From: Tachypleus tridentatus | Lineage: Eukaryota; Arthropoda; Merostomata; Xiphosura; Limulidae | DNA: 64,000 nt | NCBI RefSeq assembly: GCF_004210375.1 | Contig: NC_134833.1 | Location: 144,452,127-144,516,126 of the forward strand | Reading direction: 5' to 3' | Shown: piece after piece, positions 1-11,680 of the stretch | Layout of the letters: the number at the start of each line of letters is the position of its first letter | Numbering within the stretch: the stretch's first letter is position 1 | Notes under the pieces: generated by a model | Told to the model about the DNA's origin: nothing | What the model saw: only the letters and a program-made list of their open reading frames with translations | The model's database searches: none | Position numbers and translations under genes: made by a program

Positions 1-2096
1 TGTGTCTGTCTAATGCCAGTCTTAGGCCTACATTTCCTGCAATGTTGGTTGAGTCTGTTTAACGCCAGTCTTAGGCTTACATTTCCTACACTGTTTGTTG
101 CGTCTGTCTAACGCCAGTCTTAGGCCTATATTTCCTACACTGTTTGTTGTGTCTGTCTAACGCCAGTCTTAGGCCTACATTTCCTACACTGTTTGTTGTG
201 TCTGTCTAACTCCAGTATTAGGCCTATATTTTTTACACTGTTTGTTGTGTTTGTCTAACGCCAGTCTTAGGCCTACATTTCCTACACTGTTTGTTGTGTC
301 TGTCTAACGCTAGTCTTAGGCCTACATTTGCTACACTGTTTGTTGTGTCTGTCTAATGTCAGTCTTAGGCCTACATTTCCTGCAATGTTGGTTGTGTCTG
401 TCTAACGCCAGTCTTAGGCCTACATTTCCTACACTGTTTGTTGTGTCTGTCTAACGCCAGTCTTAGACCTGCATTTTCTACACTGTTTGTTGTTGTCTGT
501 CTAACGCCAGTCTAAGGCCTACATTTCCTACACTGTTGGTTCTGTCTGTCTAACGCCAGTCTTAAGCCTACATTTCCTACACTGTTTGTTGTGGATGTCT
601 AACGCCAGTCTTAGTCCTACATTTCCTACACTGTTTGTTGTGTCTGTCTAATTCCAGTCTTAGGCCTACATTTCATACATTCTTTGTTGTGTCTGTCTAA
701 CGCCAGTCTTAGGCCTGCATTTTCTACCCTGTTTGTTGTGTCTGTCTAACGCCAGTCTTAAGCCTACATTTCCTACACTGTTGGTTGTGTCTGTCTAACG
801 CCAGTCTTAGGCCTACATTTCCTACACTGTTTGTAGTGTCTGTCTAACGCCAGTCTGAGGCCTATATTTCCTACATTGTTTGTTGTGTCTGTCTAACGCC
901 AGTCTTAGGCCTATATTTCCTACACTGTTTGTTGTGTCTGTCTAACGCCAGTCTTAGGCCTACATTTCCTACACTGTTGGTTGTGTCTGTCTAACGCCAG
1001 TCTTAGGCCTACATTTCCTACACTGTTTGTCGTGTCTGTCTAATGCCAGTCTTAGGCCTACATATCCTGCAATGTTGGTTGGGTCTTTCTAACGCCAGTC
1101 TTAGGCCTACATTTGCTACACTGTTTGTTGTGTCTTTTTAACGCCAGTCTTAGGCCTACATTTGCTACACTGTTTGTCGTGTCTGTCTAATGCCAGTCTT
1201 AGGCCTACATTTCCTGCAATGTTGGTTGTGTCTGTCTAACGCCAGTCTTAGGCCTACATTTCCTACACTGTTTGTTGTGTCTGTCTAACGCCAGTCTTAG
1301 GCCTGCATTTTCTACACTGTTTGTTGTGTTTGTCTAACGCCAGTCTTAGGCCTACATTTCTTACACTGTTGGTTGTGTCTGTCTAACGCCAGACTAAGGC
1401 CTACATTTCCTACACTGTTGGTTCTGTCTGTCTAACGCCAGTCTTAAGCCTACATTTCCTACACTGTTTGTTGTGGATGTCTAACGCCAGTCTTAGTCCT
1501 ACATTTCCTACACTGTTTGTTGTGTCTGTCTAATGCCAGTCTTAGGCCTACATTTCCAACACTGTTGGTGGTGTCTTTCTAACGCCAGTCTTAGGCCTAC
1601 ATTTCTCACACTGTTTGTTGTGTCTGTCTAATGCCAGTCTTAGGCCTACATTTCCTGCAATGTCGGTTGAGTCTGTTTAACGCCAGTCTTAGGCCTACAT
1701 TTCCTACACTGTTTGTTGCATCTGTCTAACGCCAGTCTTAGGCCTATATTTCCTACACTGTTTGTTGTGTCTGTCTAATGCCAGTCTTAGGCCTACATTT
1801 CCTGCAATGTCGGTTGAGTCTGTTTAACGCCAGTCTTAGGCCTACATTTCCTACACTGTTTGTTGCATCTGTCTAACGCCAGTCTTAGGCCTATATTTCC
1901 TACACTGTTTGTTGTGTTTGTCTAACGCCAGTCTTAGGACTACATTTCCTACACTGATTGTTGTGTCTGTCTAACTCCAGTATTAGGCCTATATTTTTTA
2001 CACTGTTTGTTGTGTTTGTCTAACGCCAGTCTTAGGCCTACATTTCGTACACTGTTTGTTGGATCTGTCTAACGGAAGCCTTAGGCCTACATGTGC
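1..2096. repeat. 49-bp satellite/minisatellite array, about 42 copies
   Basis: The monomer is 49 bp. Its core reads CTAACGCCAGTCTTAGGCCT, followed by an ACATTTCCTACACTG-type segment and a TTTGTTGTGT-type linker. The array is already running at base 1, so its left end lies outside the window. It ends in a diverged copy at about 2096. Diagnostic variants recur at multiples of 49: the GTGGATGTCT variant at 591 and 1473 (882 bp, 18 monomers) and the ACTCCAGTATTAG variant near 211 and 1976 (about 36 monomers). No ORF runs through it. Confidence 0.97.
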
Positions 2097-2544
2097 ATAA
2101 TCTGGTTTTATTCCTTTTAAGTGTTTATCAGTAAGAAGTTGAGAAAACCATGTTACTTTGCTTCAGCGTTTTATGATGTTTCGAACCTTGAATCTCATGA
2201 ATGGTAGACCAACACGTTCACATCCAGACTTCTCCCTGTTCCGTTTACAAATTACATTGCTGTTGTTATTATAATTTAGATAAAACTAATTGTTTGTTAA
2301 GGAATATGAGTAACAATTATCAACACATGTGATAATTTTAAAAACAACCTGACATACACTGACACCTCTGGTAATACATCAGTTAAAAGTGGCTCTCTCT
2401 AATCGTTATCATAAAAAGGTGAACTTACTTTGTCAGCTTTAGCTTATCACGCCTTAAGTACTTCAAATCATTTTTGTACATTTGACGAAAAAAATCAAAT
2501 AAAAGATGATTTGTAAAGTAATTTTAAAATGTTATTGAATAATA
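2097..2544. other. AT-rich non-coding stretch
   Basis: I see no coding potential or recognised repeat between the satellite and the retrotransposon remnant. The satellite appears to end inside unrelated sequence. Confidence 0.6.
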
Positions 2545-2774
2545 TCCATATTGTTATTGAGAAAAAACCTCGTCTTAAAAATCCTGACATTCTTACCAAA
2601 AGACACTGCTTGTGTAAATGTGGTGTATCTGTATTTTTAAAGCATTTGACGAGATGCCACTTTAATGGCTAATAAAATTATCTCTATAGGTGTGGGAGAT
2701 AAGTGAGTTAATTGGACAAGAGTTTCTGGGTGGAAGAAAACAGAGTGTTATTAGAATGGACTTTAGCTAAACTA

Positions 2775-3301
2775 GATACATGTCTATTTATTTGTTTTTG
2801 AATTGCGCGGAAAGGTGTACTGCGCTAGCCGTCAGTAATTTACACTTGGGGAGAGGCAACTAGTCATCACCACTCACTGTCAACTCTTGGGTTACTCTTT
2901 CATCAACGAATAGTTTTATTGACAGTCACATTATAACGCTTGTTTGTTTGTTTTGAATTTCGCGCAAAGCTACTCGAGGGCTCTCTGTGCTAGCCCTCCC
3001 TAATTTAGCAGTGTAAGACTAGAGGGAAGGCAGCTAGTCATCACCACCCACCGCCAACTTTTGGGCTACTCTTTAACCAATGAATAGTAGTATTGACCAT
3101 AACATTATAACGCCCCCACAGCTTAAAGGGCGAACCCGCGACCCTCAGATTACGAGTCGCACGCCTTTACCCACCTTACCGTGCCGGGCCTCATTATAAC
3201 GCACTAACAATAGAAAGAATGAGTATATTTGGTGTGACGAGGATTCTATTCCGCGACCCCTCGGATTACGAATCAAGCGCTTAACCATCTGTCCATCCCA
3301 G
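2775..3301 (-). mobile_element. SINE (tRNA-derived), older copy split by a younger SINE
   Basis: The tail-side half lies at about 2775-2939 and the tRNA-like half at about 3202-3301, read on the minus strand. The two halves join cleanly across the target duplication CATTATAACGC of the younger SINE, present at 2929-2939 and 3191-3201. The element sits inside the RT domain of the surrounding retrotransposon. Confidence 0.75.
2940..3190 (-). mobile_element. SINE (tRNA-derived), nested inside another SINE
   Basis: Read on the minus strand it starts with a GGCCCGGCACGGTAAGGTGG-type box A region and a GCGACTCGTAATCTGAGGGT anticodon-arm-like block. It then has the conserved SINE body (TTGGCGGTGGGTGGTGATGA), and it ends in AATTCAAAACAAACAAACAA-type A-rich repeats. 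It is flanked by the 11-bp duplication CATTATAACGC. Confidence 0.88.
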
Positions 3302-4953
3302 TCCAGAAGAATATCACAAGTGGACAATTTAGGGCTCCGTCTTAGAACCATTGTCGTTTTTTTTTAAATTTACATTAATGAGATAGATGAAGGAATGTTC
3401 AATAAATTACTTAAATTTACTTCTCTTGTCAAGCTCTTGCTTGTTTGAGGAGGATGTCACTGATGTAAAAATTAGTTTGGATAATTTATTTAATTGGGCA
3501 AATAAATTACCGATGTGTTGCAATTATAGTAAATGGAGTGCAATGTATGTGGATTATAATAATTTGATTTATAAATATAATTTTGGAGTAACCTTCAAAG
3601 AACTAACCTTAATGTATTTGTTGATCAGTCTCCGAAGCCATCCAAGCGATGTGCTCTCCATGGTGATATGAGGAATAGGATTTTAAGCTGTATATATCAC
3701 TGGTCGGGTCATATTTGGTGAATTATGTTCTGTCTTTGACTCCATACTTTAGAAAGAGCATAGAATTGCTGGAACGTATTCATAAAATGGTAACTAAAAT
3801 CATACCTCAGATGGAAGGGTTGTTATTTGAGTAGAGATTAAGGTCTTAAAATTGTGAAAAAGAAAAGTTAGAGGAGATCTGGTTGCTGTGTTTGAGATTC
3901 TAAAAGTAATTGATTTCGTTGATGTGTCAACATTTGTCATACTTAACATTGACAATTATAGACCGAGAAGACATACATATAGATATAGGCAAAGGGAAAG
4001 CTGTTTTCAGCTACGACAATTTTATTTTTAAATAAGATATTTCACCAATGGAATGAGTTGTTTCGTATGTTATTGAGACAATAAATTTCAATGAGTTTCA
4101 AAGAAATCTTGATGAATGTAACAATGATAAGAACTGGATTTATATTTTTTTATCATTTCAAATTTGGTGTAGATGATGGTACAACCAGGATGAACCAACA
4201 GATAATTCTTTTGTCCTCAACAAACTTTATATTATGATTAAGTAAAAGCTTGATACCCATCTGAATAGTAAGGGCTGGGTTTCAGATATATTTTTAAATT
4301 TATAATAATTTAGTTTAAAAGATGGGACACCCGAGTTCGACCAAGAGTTCCATTGTTGTCCCTAAATATTATACTTTGTTATTTTATATGAAAATGAAGT
4401 TTTTCCTGGCGGCAACTATTTGAAATTTCTATTAAATCGACATTTAACATTTCCTAATCAGGGTTCGTAAGGTCTTGGATAATCCTTGTTGTTCACCATA
4501 CATATTCATCAATTCACTTTTCACCTCCTCTGTATCTTCATATGCTAACTCTCAACTTGACCATAAGTCGTTGAAGTAAAGATAGATGTCGCCTTGAATA
4601 AATAGAAGAGGCAATATTTAAAGGATTAATATTTTCATGAAGATCAGTTCAGCATCCTTCCTATCAATTAACTAATTAGTTTAATATTCGCCTTTTTTAT
4701 CTAAGACATACATATGAAAAATAAAATAATATAAGATATTATTCAACTGAATATTCCACACTTTCTAAATTCACCAATTTCTTAAAATAAACAAGGGTTT
4801 AAAATAATTATAGTTTCAAATGAAAATATTGAAATTTTTAATTTTGCATTTTAATTTACACTATACTCTAAGATACACAGACGATTCTTCACTGTAGTGT
4901 TATTTAAATGGTTTACGGAAACAATTTAGACTTTAATTATAATGAACACACCT

Positions 4954-5190
4954 GTTTCTGTGATTTTTGAATTATGCGCAAATATTATTTGCGCTAATTT
5001 AGAAGTATAAGACTAGACGGAAATGAAGTAGTCATTTCCATTCATCGTTAACTGGTTGACTAGTCTTTTATCAACGATTAGTTGAATTGGCTGTTTCATT
5101 ATAATACTCCCATCTTTGGTGTAACTAGGAATCGAACCCGCGTACTACAATTACGATTCGAGCGCCTTAACCACCAAACCACGTTAGGCC
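4954..5190 (-). mobile_element. Diverged SINE copy
   Basis: The body and tRNA-like head are recognisable on the minus strand: an ATTACGATTCGAGCGCCTTA block and GTGTAACTAGGAATCGAACC for box B. Many substitutions separate it from the other copies, so it is one of the oldest insertions here. Confidence 0.7.
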
Positions 5191-5514
5191 TAACAACATA
5201 CTTATACTAATCAACACACGCATAGAAATATCTAATGCAAAACATAAATGTAATTGTTTTCCTAGGATAAACTATGAAGAATATTTAGAGCCTAAATAAA
5301 AACTGTTAAAAATATAATTCCTACCTAGGCTGTAACTTAGATAATTAGACCGCAATGTCACATTATTACCCTGTAAATGTAGAATTAAAATCCTCTTTCA
5401 TTTTTGTAATTCTGGTTTTAACTAGTTTTTGTTTGTTAAGTGACCATGAAACAACGTAATTCTTTGCTTCTATTGGGCTTGCTATACGTATTTAAAGTCT
5501 GTGTATATCATTAT

Positions 5515-5885
5515 AAGCCTGTCATGTTTCCAAAGTTTAAAAACTGGTTATTATTTACATTATGTTTACTGTGCATAGTTTGAAACCTGAGTGTTAGTAC
5601 AATCATGATTGCTTTACAAAACTGAGAAACAGTGTCACTGAAAACATATCTTCTCCATAGAGTTTAAACATTGAGCGTTACTGAAATCAGGTATGCAAAG
5701 TTTTAATATTAGTGTTATTGAAATCATGTCTTCATAGTTTGAAAAGTGAGTGTTATTGGTATCATATCTACAAAGTTTAAAAACTCAATTTTGTTCAAAT
5801 CATGTTTGCATAATTTAAAAACTCATTATTATTGAAAGCATGTTTGTTCTAAAAAGTTTAAGAACTGAGTGTTATTGAAATTCTA
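5515..5885. repeat. Degenerate ~40-55 bp tandem repeat
   Basis: About seven irregular units follow the pattern ATCATGTTT, a short linker, AGTTTAAAAACTGAGTGTTATTGAA. The same array occurs in the 3' flank of the other modules near 18660, 25035, 37580, 43925, 53560 (inverted) and 62080. Confidence 0.65.
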
Positions 5886-6442
5886 CTAAATTCGTTGTCA
5901 ACAATAATTGATTTTATGCTTTTGAGAACGGGTTTTTTATTTTTAGGTAAGAAACGTTATAAAAATGTATTGTTAACTATTAATCTGCACTTTTGTAAGC
6001 TGTAAAATATGTACCTAAGTTTAAATAAAATTATAATAAAATAAATTGAAAATTCTACAGTAGAATAAAAAAAATTAATACCTATATGGTTGTTTAGGGA
6101 CCGTCAAAAGTCTTTATTTTACCTTATTAACCCCTTGATTGAAGATTGAATGATTGAAATGTATGATTGAAGGTTTAAAGAAGACTTGAATTAAAGGTAG
6201 ACATGATGAATCAAACTTGACGTCTTTTATAAAGTATTTTCTTCAACACAATGGAATTGTGATGACAACCATTTAAAAACTAGAAAGTTTTTCGTTGAAA
6301 ATCAATTCTTTCTTTGGAAAGTTTCTGATACCTCAGCAGCTGAAAGTACATTACAATATAAACAAGTATCGACAGAAAGCCGGTGAAAGTTTTCGAATAC
6401 TTCTGCTAAATTTACTCACTTGGTAAGTTACAAATATTTTGA

Positions 6443-6721
6443 GGCCCGGCATGGCCAAGCGTGTTAAGGCGTTCAACCGGTAATCCGAGAGTCGCGAGTT
6501 CGAATACCGGTCGCACCAAACATGCTCGCCCTCCCAGCCGTGGGGACGTTATAAAGTGAGGGTCAATCCCACCATTCATTAGTAAAAGAGTAGCCCAAGA
6601 GTTGGCGGTGGGTGGTGATGACTAGCTGCCTTCCCTCTAGTCTTAGACGACTAAATTAGGGACAGCTAGCGTAGATACCCCTCAAGTAGCTTTGCACGAA
6701 ATTCAAAAAAGAAACAAACAA
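6443..6721 (+). mobile_element. SINE (tRNA-derived), near full length
   Basis: It begins GGCCCGGCATGGCCAAGCGT and carries a box-B-like GAGTTCGAATACC. It continues through the conserved body to an A-rich tail (AATTCAAAAAAGAAACAAAC). The homologous position in the 3' flanks of copies 2, 4 and 6 does not show it. Confidence 0.9.
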
Positions 6722-7530
6722 ATATTTTTATGAGTTAAAACTTGAAGATACATATTTTGGTTTAGAAACACAATACGACTTATTAGTAAGTATGCTGAAA
6801 TTAATATTAAATAATATTGCCATTGCTGACAAATACGGACATCTTAAAATTGCATCTTGATATACATCGTGGGTGGTCGATTATAAACTTAAATACGTCG
6901 TGTAGTTTTGTTAAATACATTCACTTCCACATAATGTTTTCCGAGTCTCAGCTAGTAAAAATTGAAAATATTAGAATCTTGTATGTGACTTATCATTTTC
7001 ATTAATGAATGTTTGTAAAATTGTGATACATATCAAAACAGATATGTTTGAGAACAGTTTCAAAACTGTTTCAAATACAGAGTTGTTTAATTTTTATTTG
7101 ACACATTTATAAAATTTGAAATTTTAATGCAGATCGAATGTTTTTCTTTTTTTACAAATTATTTTTATTTACAGTAAATTCTTAATGAAAACAAAGGAAA
7201 CACAAATAAACACATGGAAGTTTCGTGAAAAATAGGAACATAAAAGAAATCTGAGCACGTCTCACTAAAGCATCAAAAGTTTATCTTGAAGTCGAAAACC
7301 GAACTCTCACAACCATATACATCGGGATCAAAGCGAAACAACAAACTAAACAAGTCGATTGTATGTCATCATCATTGGAAAACTAGTACTCGAACTCAAG
7401 GTCCTACCCATTATCATCAATCGACAGTTATACTTTTCACTCCAAACAATGTTTAATAAATCTGTTTCTCGTGAACTACATTTGTAATAAAAAACTTTCA
7501 ACAATAAAATAATGAAGAAAATGTTCGGAA
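6722..7530. other. Proximal 3' flank of copy 1 (non-coding)
   Basis: The stretch is inverted relative to the 3' flank of copy 2. The CACATGGAAGTTTCGTGAAA block near 7213 matches the reverse complement of about 17120-17145. It retains a segment near 7380-7420 that copy 6 also has (about 60235-60275) and that copies 2 and 4 lack. Short ORFs here look incidental. Confidence 0.65.
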
Positions 7531-8722
7531 CCAATTCACTTTCCTTAATGTTGTTAAAAGAACACCAAAAGAATTAAAAGAGCGCCAAAATACTACACCA
7601 GGTGGCGATGGTATTTAAAAGGCTGTAATTATATTTAGAGTTTGAGCAACAGACACTGGTCCAGCATTTTCCACTTGTAAGGCTATTGTGGTGAGGAGAT
7701 GATTCAGTGTCATACAAATGCCTGAACTCACAACAAGAGCACTGCTTTTACCACAAGGTGATAATTGCGTTTTTTCGAACAAGAACAATAAAAAAGTTCA
7801 TACAACAAAGCTAAAGGTAGACATCATGGCAGCCACAACTTAAGGTGGTGTTCTTTGAAGTTTACGGGCCATTGTATAGCAACAAGATTTCAATAGACAC
7901 GCAGAAAACCCAAAAATAGTTCCTTTTCGTCGATTATCTACGTCATGAATATCTTGAAACGTTCCTACGATGAACGTTGGTTTGATAGTTAAAATAATGC
8001 CCGTCATCATCAGCATTAAGAAGAATACATTGTTAGCCCCACAAGGTTCCCTCAAAACCAAGTAAGCAAGCAAATTAATGAACACTGGAGAAGAGGAATA
8101 GATTGTGGAAAGATCCGCAGGAGGGAACCAATGAAAACAGTATATCATGAGGGTTTTACCATTCCACCAAATAAAGCTCTAAAAAACATAATAGTTCTTT
8201 CTCTTTTCACTCCAAAGTATTGTTTGTTTGTTTTGGAATTTCGCACAAAGCTACTCGAGGGCTATCTGTGCTAGCCGTCCCTAATTTAGCAGTGTAAGAC
8301 TAGAGGGAAGGCAGCTAGTCATCACCACCCACCGCCAACTCTTGGGCTACTCTTTTACCAACGAATAGTGGAATGGACCGTAACATTGTAACGCCCCCAC
8401 GGCTGGGAGGGCAAGCATGTTTGACGCGACCGGGATGCGAACCCGCGACCCTCAGATTACGAGTCGCACACCTTAACACGCTTAGCCATGCCGGGCCCTC
8501 TTCGAAGTAACTGGCTTTCGAAAAATTGATAAAAGGATTATAAATTCCCCACTGGATAAGAGCTTGGGTTACCAGAAACTGGGCTGGACTAATTTCTGAC
8601 ACCAGCTTCAAATTCAGGATTGCCAGAGAATGCATGAAACCTGATGTCATTGCCAAAATAATTCCAATTCCAGGAATATTCTTGAACCTTTTAAAATTGA
8701 ATGTCTTGTCAGAAGTTTTCAT
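7531..8722 (-). pseudogene. SLC35G1-like transporter, copy 1 (dead, SINE-interrupted)
   Basis: The ATG is at 8722-8720, giving MKTSDKTFNF, and the reading matches copy 3 for about 75 residues. A SINE (8220-8499) then interrupts it, and the match resumes after the SINE. Further damage is a CAA-to-TAA stop at about 7840 in the KLQRTPPQVV segment, a 19-bp deletion near 7616 that removes most of the FLFDIF codons, and loss of the final stop codon (TAG to TGG at 7531). The family are ten-helix EamA/DMT-type membrane proteins. This copy cannot make one. It is the left, minus-strand member of the head-to-head pair with copy 2. Confidence 0.92.
8220..8499 (-). mobile_element. SINE inserted in transporter copy 1
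   Basis: A nearly full-length copy on the minus strand, flanked by an imperfect duplication of about 10 bp (CTCCAAAGTA at 8210 and CTTCGAAGTA at 8500). That is the transporter's own sequence at this site, as the uninterrupted copy 3 shows near 26515. The tRNA-like head reads GCCCGGCATGGCTAAGCGTG. Confidence 0.93.
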
Positions 8723-9283
8723 GTCCACAGTTAGATGTCGAGAAAAGTGCTACGAATAAAAATTAAACAATTTATTTTGTCTATTAGCTTATGTTTAAAT
8801 ATATCTTATTAATACTATAAAGCATTAGATGTGTTAAATATTTCTAAAAATGAAAAATAACTTATTTACAGGTTCACCCTAATTCCTTTATATGAACAAA
8901 TGTGAAACGGTCTTCATATGTGTGTAATAAAAATATGTCGTATATAATTTTTGATATTGGTAATTGGTCTGTTTTTTAAATTTATTGTGCCAATATAAAC
9001 ATATCACCCACTACATCTGTATATATATATACATGTTTTAAACCAAAATTCTGTATTTTTATTAAAACTTCCTGACCAAGATAAAGTTAAATATACAAAC
9101 AGCACTAAAAGGTTAAGTACAACCTGACAATTATTATAACACTTTCATCAGATAAACGTAATAGCGCAATAAATATTAAAATTCATAAATGTTAAAATGC
9201 ATTTATCCATTAATAATGTTATTGGCCGTAATTCCTAAAATATCTTCAGATGTTCGTCCAGTTTAGGATATTTAACAGTTATC
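8723..9283. other. 5' flank of copy 1 (non-coding)
   Basis: The stretch is inverted relative to the 5' flank of copy 2 (about 15240-15750). It holds the T-rich tract ending TTCGTAG just before the gene and a poly-TA stretch near 9018. The flank continues after the hAT insertion at 11681. No promoter motif is clear enough to call. Confidence 0.6.
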
Positions 9284-9291
9284 CTGTAAAC

Positions 9292-11672
9292 CAGAGGAAG
9301 GCAACTACATGGCCACTGGCATGTGGCCAGCGGATAGTACAATTGTGGTCAGCTTGAGTTTAGGAATCAACTTTTTCCATCATTCATTTTTTATCGCAAA
9401 CTTGGTAGTCAAGAACTGCATTGCCTCACGTCATTGCTAATGTCGCGCGCTTCATCACTGACACAGGCTCTACCCATTTTGTAACGTCAGTCTGGTTTGG
9501 ATGTTTACTATCGAGTGTAAGTTGTTTTGCAAACGCTTGCAAACATATTTTTATTGTACAACTTTTAAAATGTTTAAATATATTTTGTTTTTAATCCCAC
9601 AATATGGATAAGTGGATAATTCTAAAACGAAATAATCCAGATGCTGATGAACACTCAGAAAATAAAGACAATATAATTGATTCTAGCATTACTGCTGAAA
9701 ATAGAATGTCGCGTGACTGAAGAAACGTGAAACGAGAACTTAATGAAAGTTGAAATTTGTAGTGATTGAAGCGAATAATAAGTCAGTGTATCTTTTGTGT
9801 AACAAAATATTTAGAATAATAAATTATACATTCTTAAGCAACACTTTAAATATTTTCACAACCAATTCAATGTAAAAGTTCCAGTTGATAGCAAAAATCG
9901 TATGAATGAAATTAGCCGCCTGAAAGCACAACTTAATGAACAAAATGGAGGTCTAAAAATATTTTTATCATCGATAGAACTAGTTACGTTAGTTAGCTAT
10001 AAAATAGCTTGGATTCTAGCTCAAAAAATAAATCATTTTTGATGCTGAACTAGTAAAAGAAATATTGGTTGTTGTCATTGAAACTATGTTTGAAAATTAT
10101 TATTCAAAAATAAAAGATGATATTCTTCAAAAGGTAGATAATTTGCTATTAAGTTGAAGAACAATTGTCCATAGAATATTAGAGTTAGAGAGAGATATAG
10201 AAAGTCAGTTGCTTGAACAACTAGAAGAATGTTTGTATTTTTCTTAAGGACTAGAAGAGTCAACAGATGTTAGTGACACTGCACAGTTGATTTTTGAGTT
10301 CGACATGTAACTTCAGATCTTCAAGTGACGGAAGAAATGCTTGGCCTTTGTGGATTACGAGATCGAATATATTAAAGAAACATCTTTTAAAAATTTTCTT
10401 AAATTCCAAAAAAATACAATCTGGATTAAAAAAAACAAAACTGGTTTCTGTTACAACAGATGGCGCTCTCGCTGTGACTTAGGTGAAATTGAGATTTGTT
10501 TCTCTTTTGAAGCGGCATTTAACTGAAAATAATGTGAAGTCCACGCTGCCATCTTTCCATTGCATTTTGCATCGGGGAAAGTTATGTGCTCAGATGTCTA
10601 AAAGTAATGAACTGAAAAAATTGTCATAAAAATTGTGAATTATATTAGAAGTGGAAGCTCTCTCATCCCTCGACAGTTTGTTAATTAAGTCTTTATAGAA
10701 AAGCAGTGACTGTAATTTTGATGATCTTACTGATTTTGCAAATGTGAGATGGTTAAGTAGAGGAAAAGTTTTGGAACGATTTACTTCCTTATTTCCTCAA
10801 ATAAGAGAGTATTTTGTTGAAAAAGGTAAGATTGAAAAGTTATCTGAAATTGAAACTATTCATGGCAGTGTGATTTGAACTTTCTGTGCGACATGATGGC
10901 TCACTTAAATAATTTGAATACAAAGCGTCAGAGAACAGGTCAAATAATAAGCGAACAATCACAGTCTATTTGTAAATTTCAATTAAAGTTAAACCTCCTA
11001 GTGGAACAATTACAAAAGAATAATTTGTCACATTTTGCAAAGTTGAAAAGTTTTCTAGAAAATAATAAGGAGTATGATTTGTCTGATACTAAAGATTATC
11101 TCTATGTAAACTGGATCCAAAATCTGAATTTAAAAATATGAAAATGTTATTTGAATTTTTGCGTGATCCATCTCGATTTGACTTAGGAAATTTCAGTAAG
11201 GAAATTACATCTTTTTTTGTATTTGGATAAATGTGGATTTGAAGAACATATTAGAACATATAAAAGGTAAACTAAAATGCTCTATCAGAGATGTGGCTCA
11301 CTATTCTGTTAAATGAGAGTCTTTCAAATTTAAAGATAGCAATTTCAAAAATATTTTCCATGTTTGGATCCATTATGGTGTGTGGGTCAATATTTTCTAC
11401 GCTAGATTCTCTCAAGTCTAGATACAGATCTCGACTTACTGGCGTAAATTTAGAGGCAAAGCTAAGATGTTCATTGAGCATAGATATTGAGCCAAATTTC
11501 ACGAAACTTGTTAAGGAAAACCCCCATCAATTTTAACATTGAATGGGTTGTTGAAATGCAATTGTTTTAATTAAACTAACCTCTTCCTTTTTTGTTTTTT
11601 TTAATAGTGTGGCCGACGTTGTTTTTATTAGCAACAGTTGTGACCACTATAAAAGTACGTTGACCACTTTTG
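9292..11672 (+). mobile_element. hAT-superfamily DNA transposon, 2381 bp, with target duplication
   Basis: It is bounded by an 8-bp duplication with one mismatch, CTGTAAAC (9284-9291) and CTCTAAAC (11673-11680). The ends are imperfect inverted repeats: CAGAGGAAGGCAACTAC at the left, and CAAAAGTGGTCAACGTAC when the right end is reverse complemented. The same flank in the copy 3 and copy 5 modules (near 27240 and 45785) reads straight through TTCTAAACCCATATAACAAG and is an empty site. Eight-bp duplications and a hAT-type transposase fit together, so these boundaries are well supported. Confidence 0.92.
9604..11536 (+). pseudogene. hAT transposase, GTF2IRD2/ZBED5-like (disabled)
   Basis: The reading starts MDKWIILKRNNPDADEHSEN. 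It passes a degraded BED-type zinc-finger region near 9785-9865, where the first Cys of the usual CxxC is a Tyr and HxxxxH-type residues lie in another frame. It continues with the MNEISRLKAQLNEQNGGLKI block, a VTEEMLGLCGLRD block near 10325, SFHCILHRGKLCAQMSKSNE near 10550 and a conserved NVRWLSRGKVLERF block near 10745. The C-terminal hAT dimerisation segment (KIFSMFGSIMVCGSIFSTLD, then SLKSRYRSRLT) is near 11350-11450. A TGA at about 9717 and several frameshifts make it non-functional. Domesticated relatives of this family exist, but nothing here suggests function. Confidence 0.88.
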
Positions 11673-11680
11673 CTCTAAAC

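Larger units (their letters stand above)
2545..4295 (+). mobile_element. CR1/L2-like non-LTR retrotransposon remnant, interrupted by nested SINEs
   Basis: Conceptual translation across several frames gives reverse-transcriptase blocks in the right order. An xTERKSR-like block lies near 2560, followed by a VVYLYFxKAFDEMP block (the catalytic LDFQKAFDKV motif) near 2620-2660 and an ELIGQ..W block near 2700. After the SINE interruption come a GSVLEPLSFF block (PQGSVLGPL motif) and IYINEIDEG near 3330-3390, then a diverged FADDTK-equivalent and the EEDVTDVKISLDNLFNW segment near 3450-3500. A post-RT RGDLVAVFEILK...YRQRESCFQLRQFYF segment follows at 3870-4030. The 3' tail ends AAGGGCTGGGTTT near 4290, as in the related minus-strand remnants at 19255 and 38170. 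Stops and frameshifts are numerous, so it is dead. The clade assignment is approximate. Confidence 0.8.
4296..6442. other. Distal 3' flank of duplicon copy 1 (non-coding)
   Basis: The stretch matches, in the same orientation, the left flank of the copy 3 module. One example is the AATAGAAGAGGCAATATTT segment at about 4603, found again near 24307 and 43194. It also matches, inverted, the right flank of copy 2, as in the GTTGTCAACAATAATTG block near 5895 against about 18600. It holds one diverged SINE and a degenerate tandem repeat, listed separately, and no coding sequence. Confidence 0.7.

Noticed and set aside
1..2096. CRISPR-like regular repeat at the window start
   Set aside because: The 49-bp units are contiguous with no unique spacers and the rest of the window is eukaryotic. 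It is a satellite.
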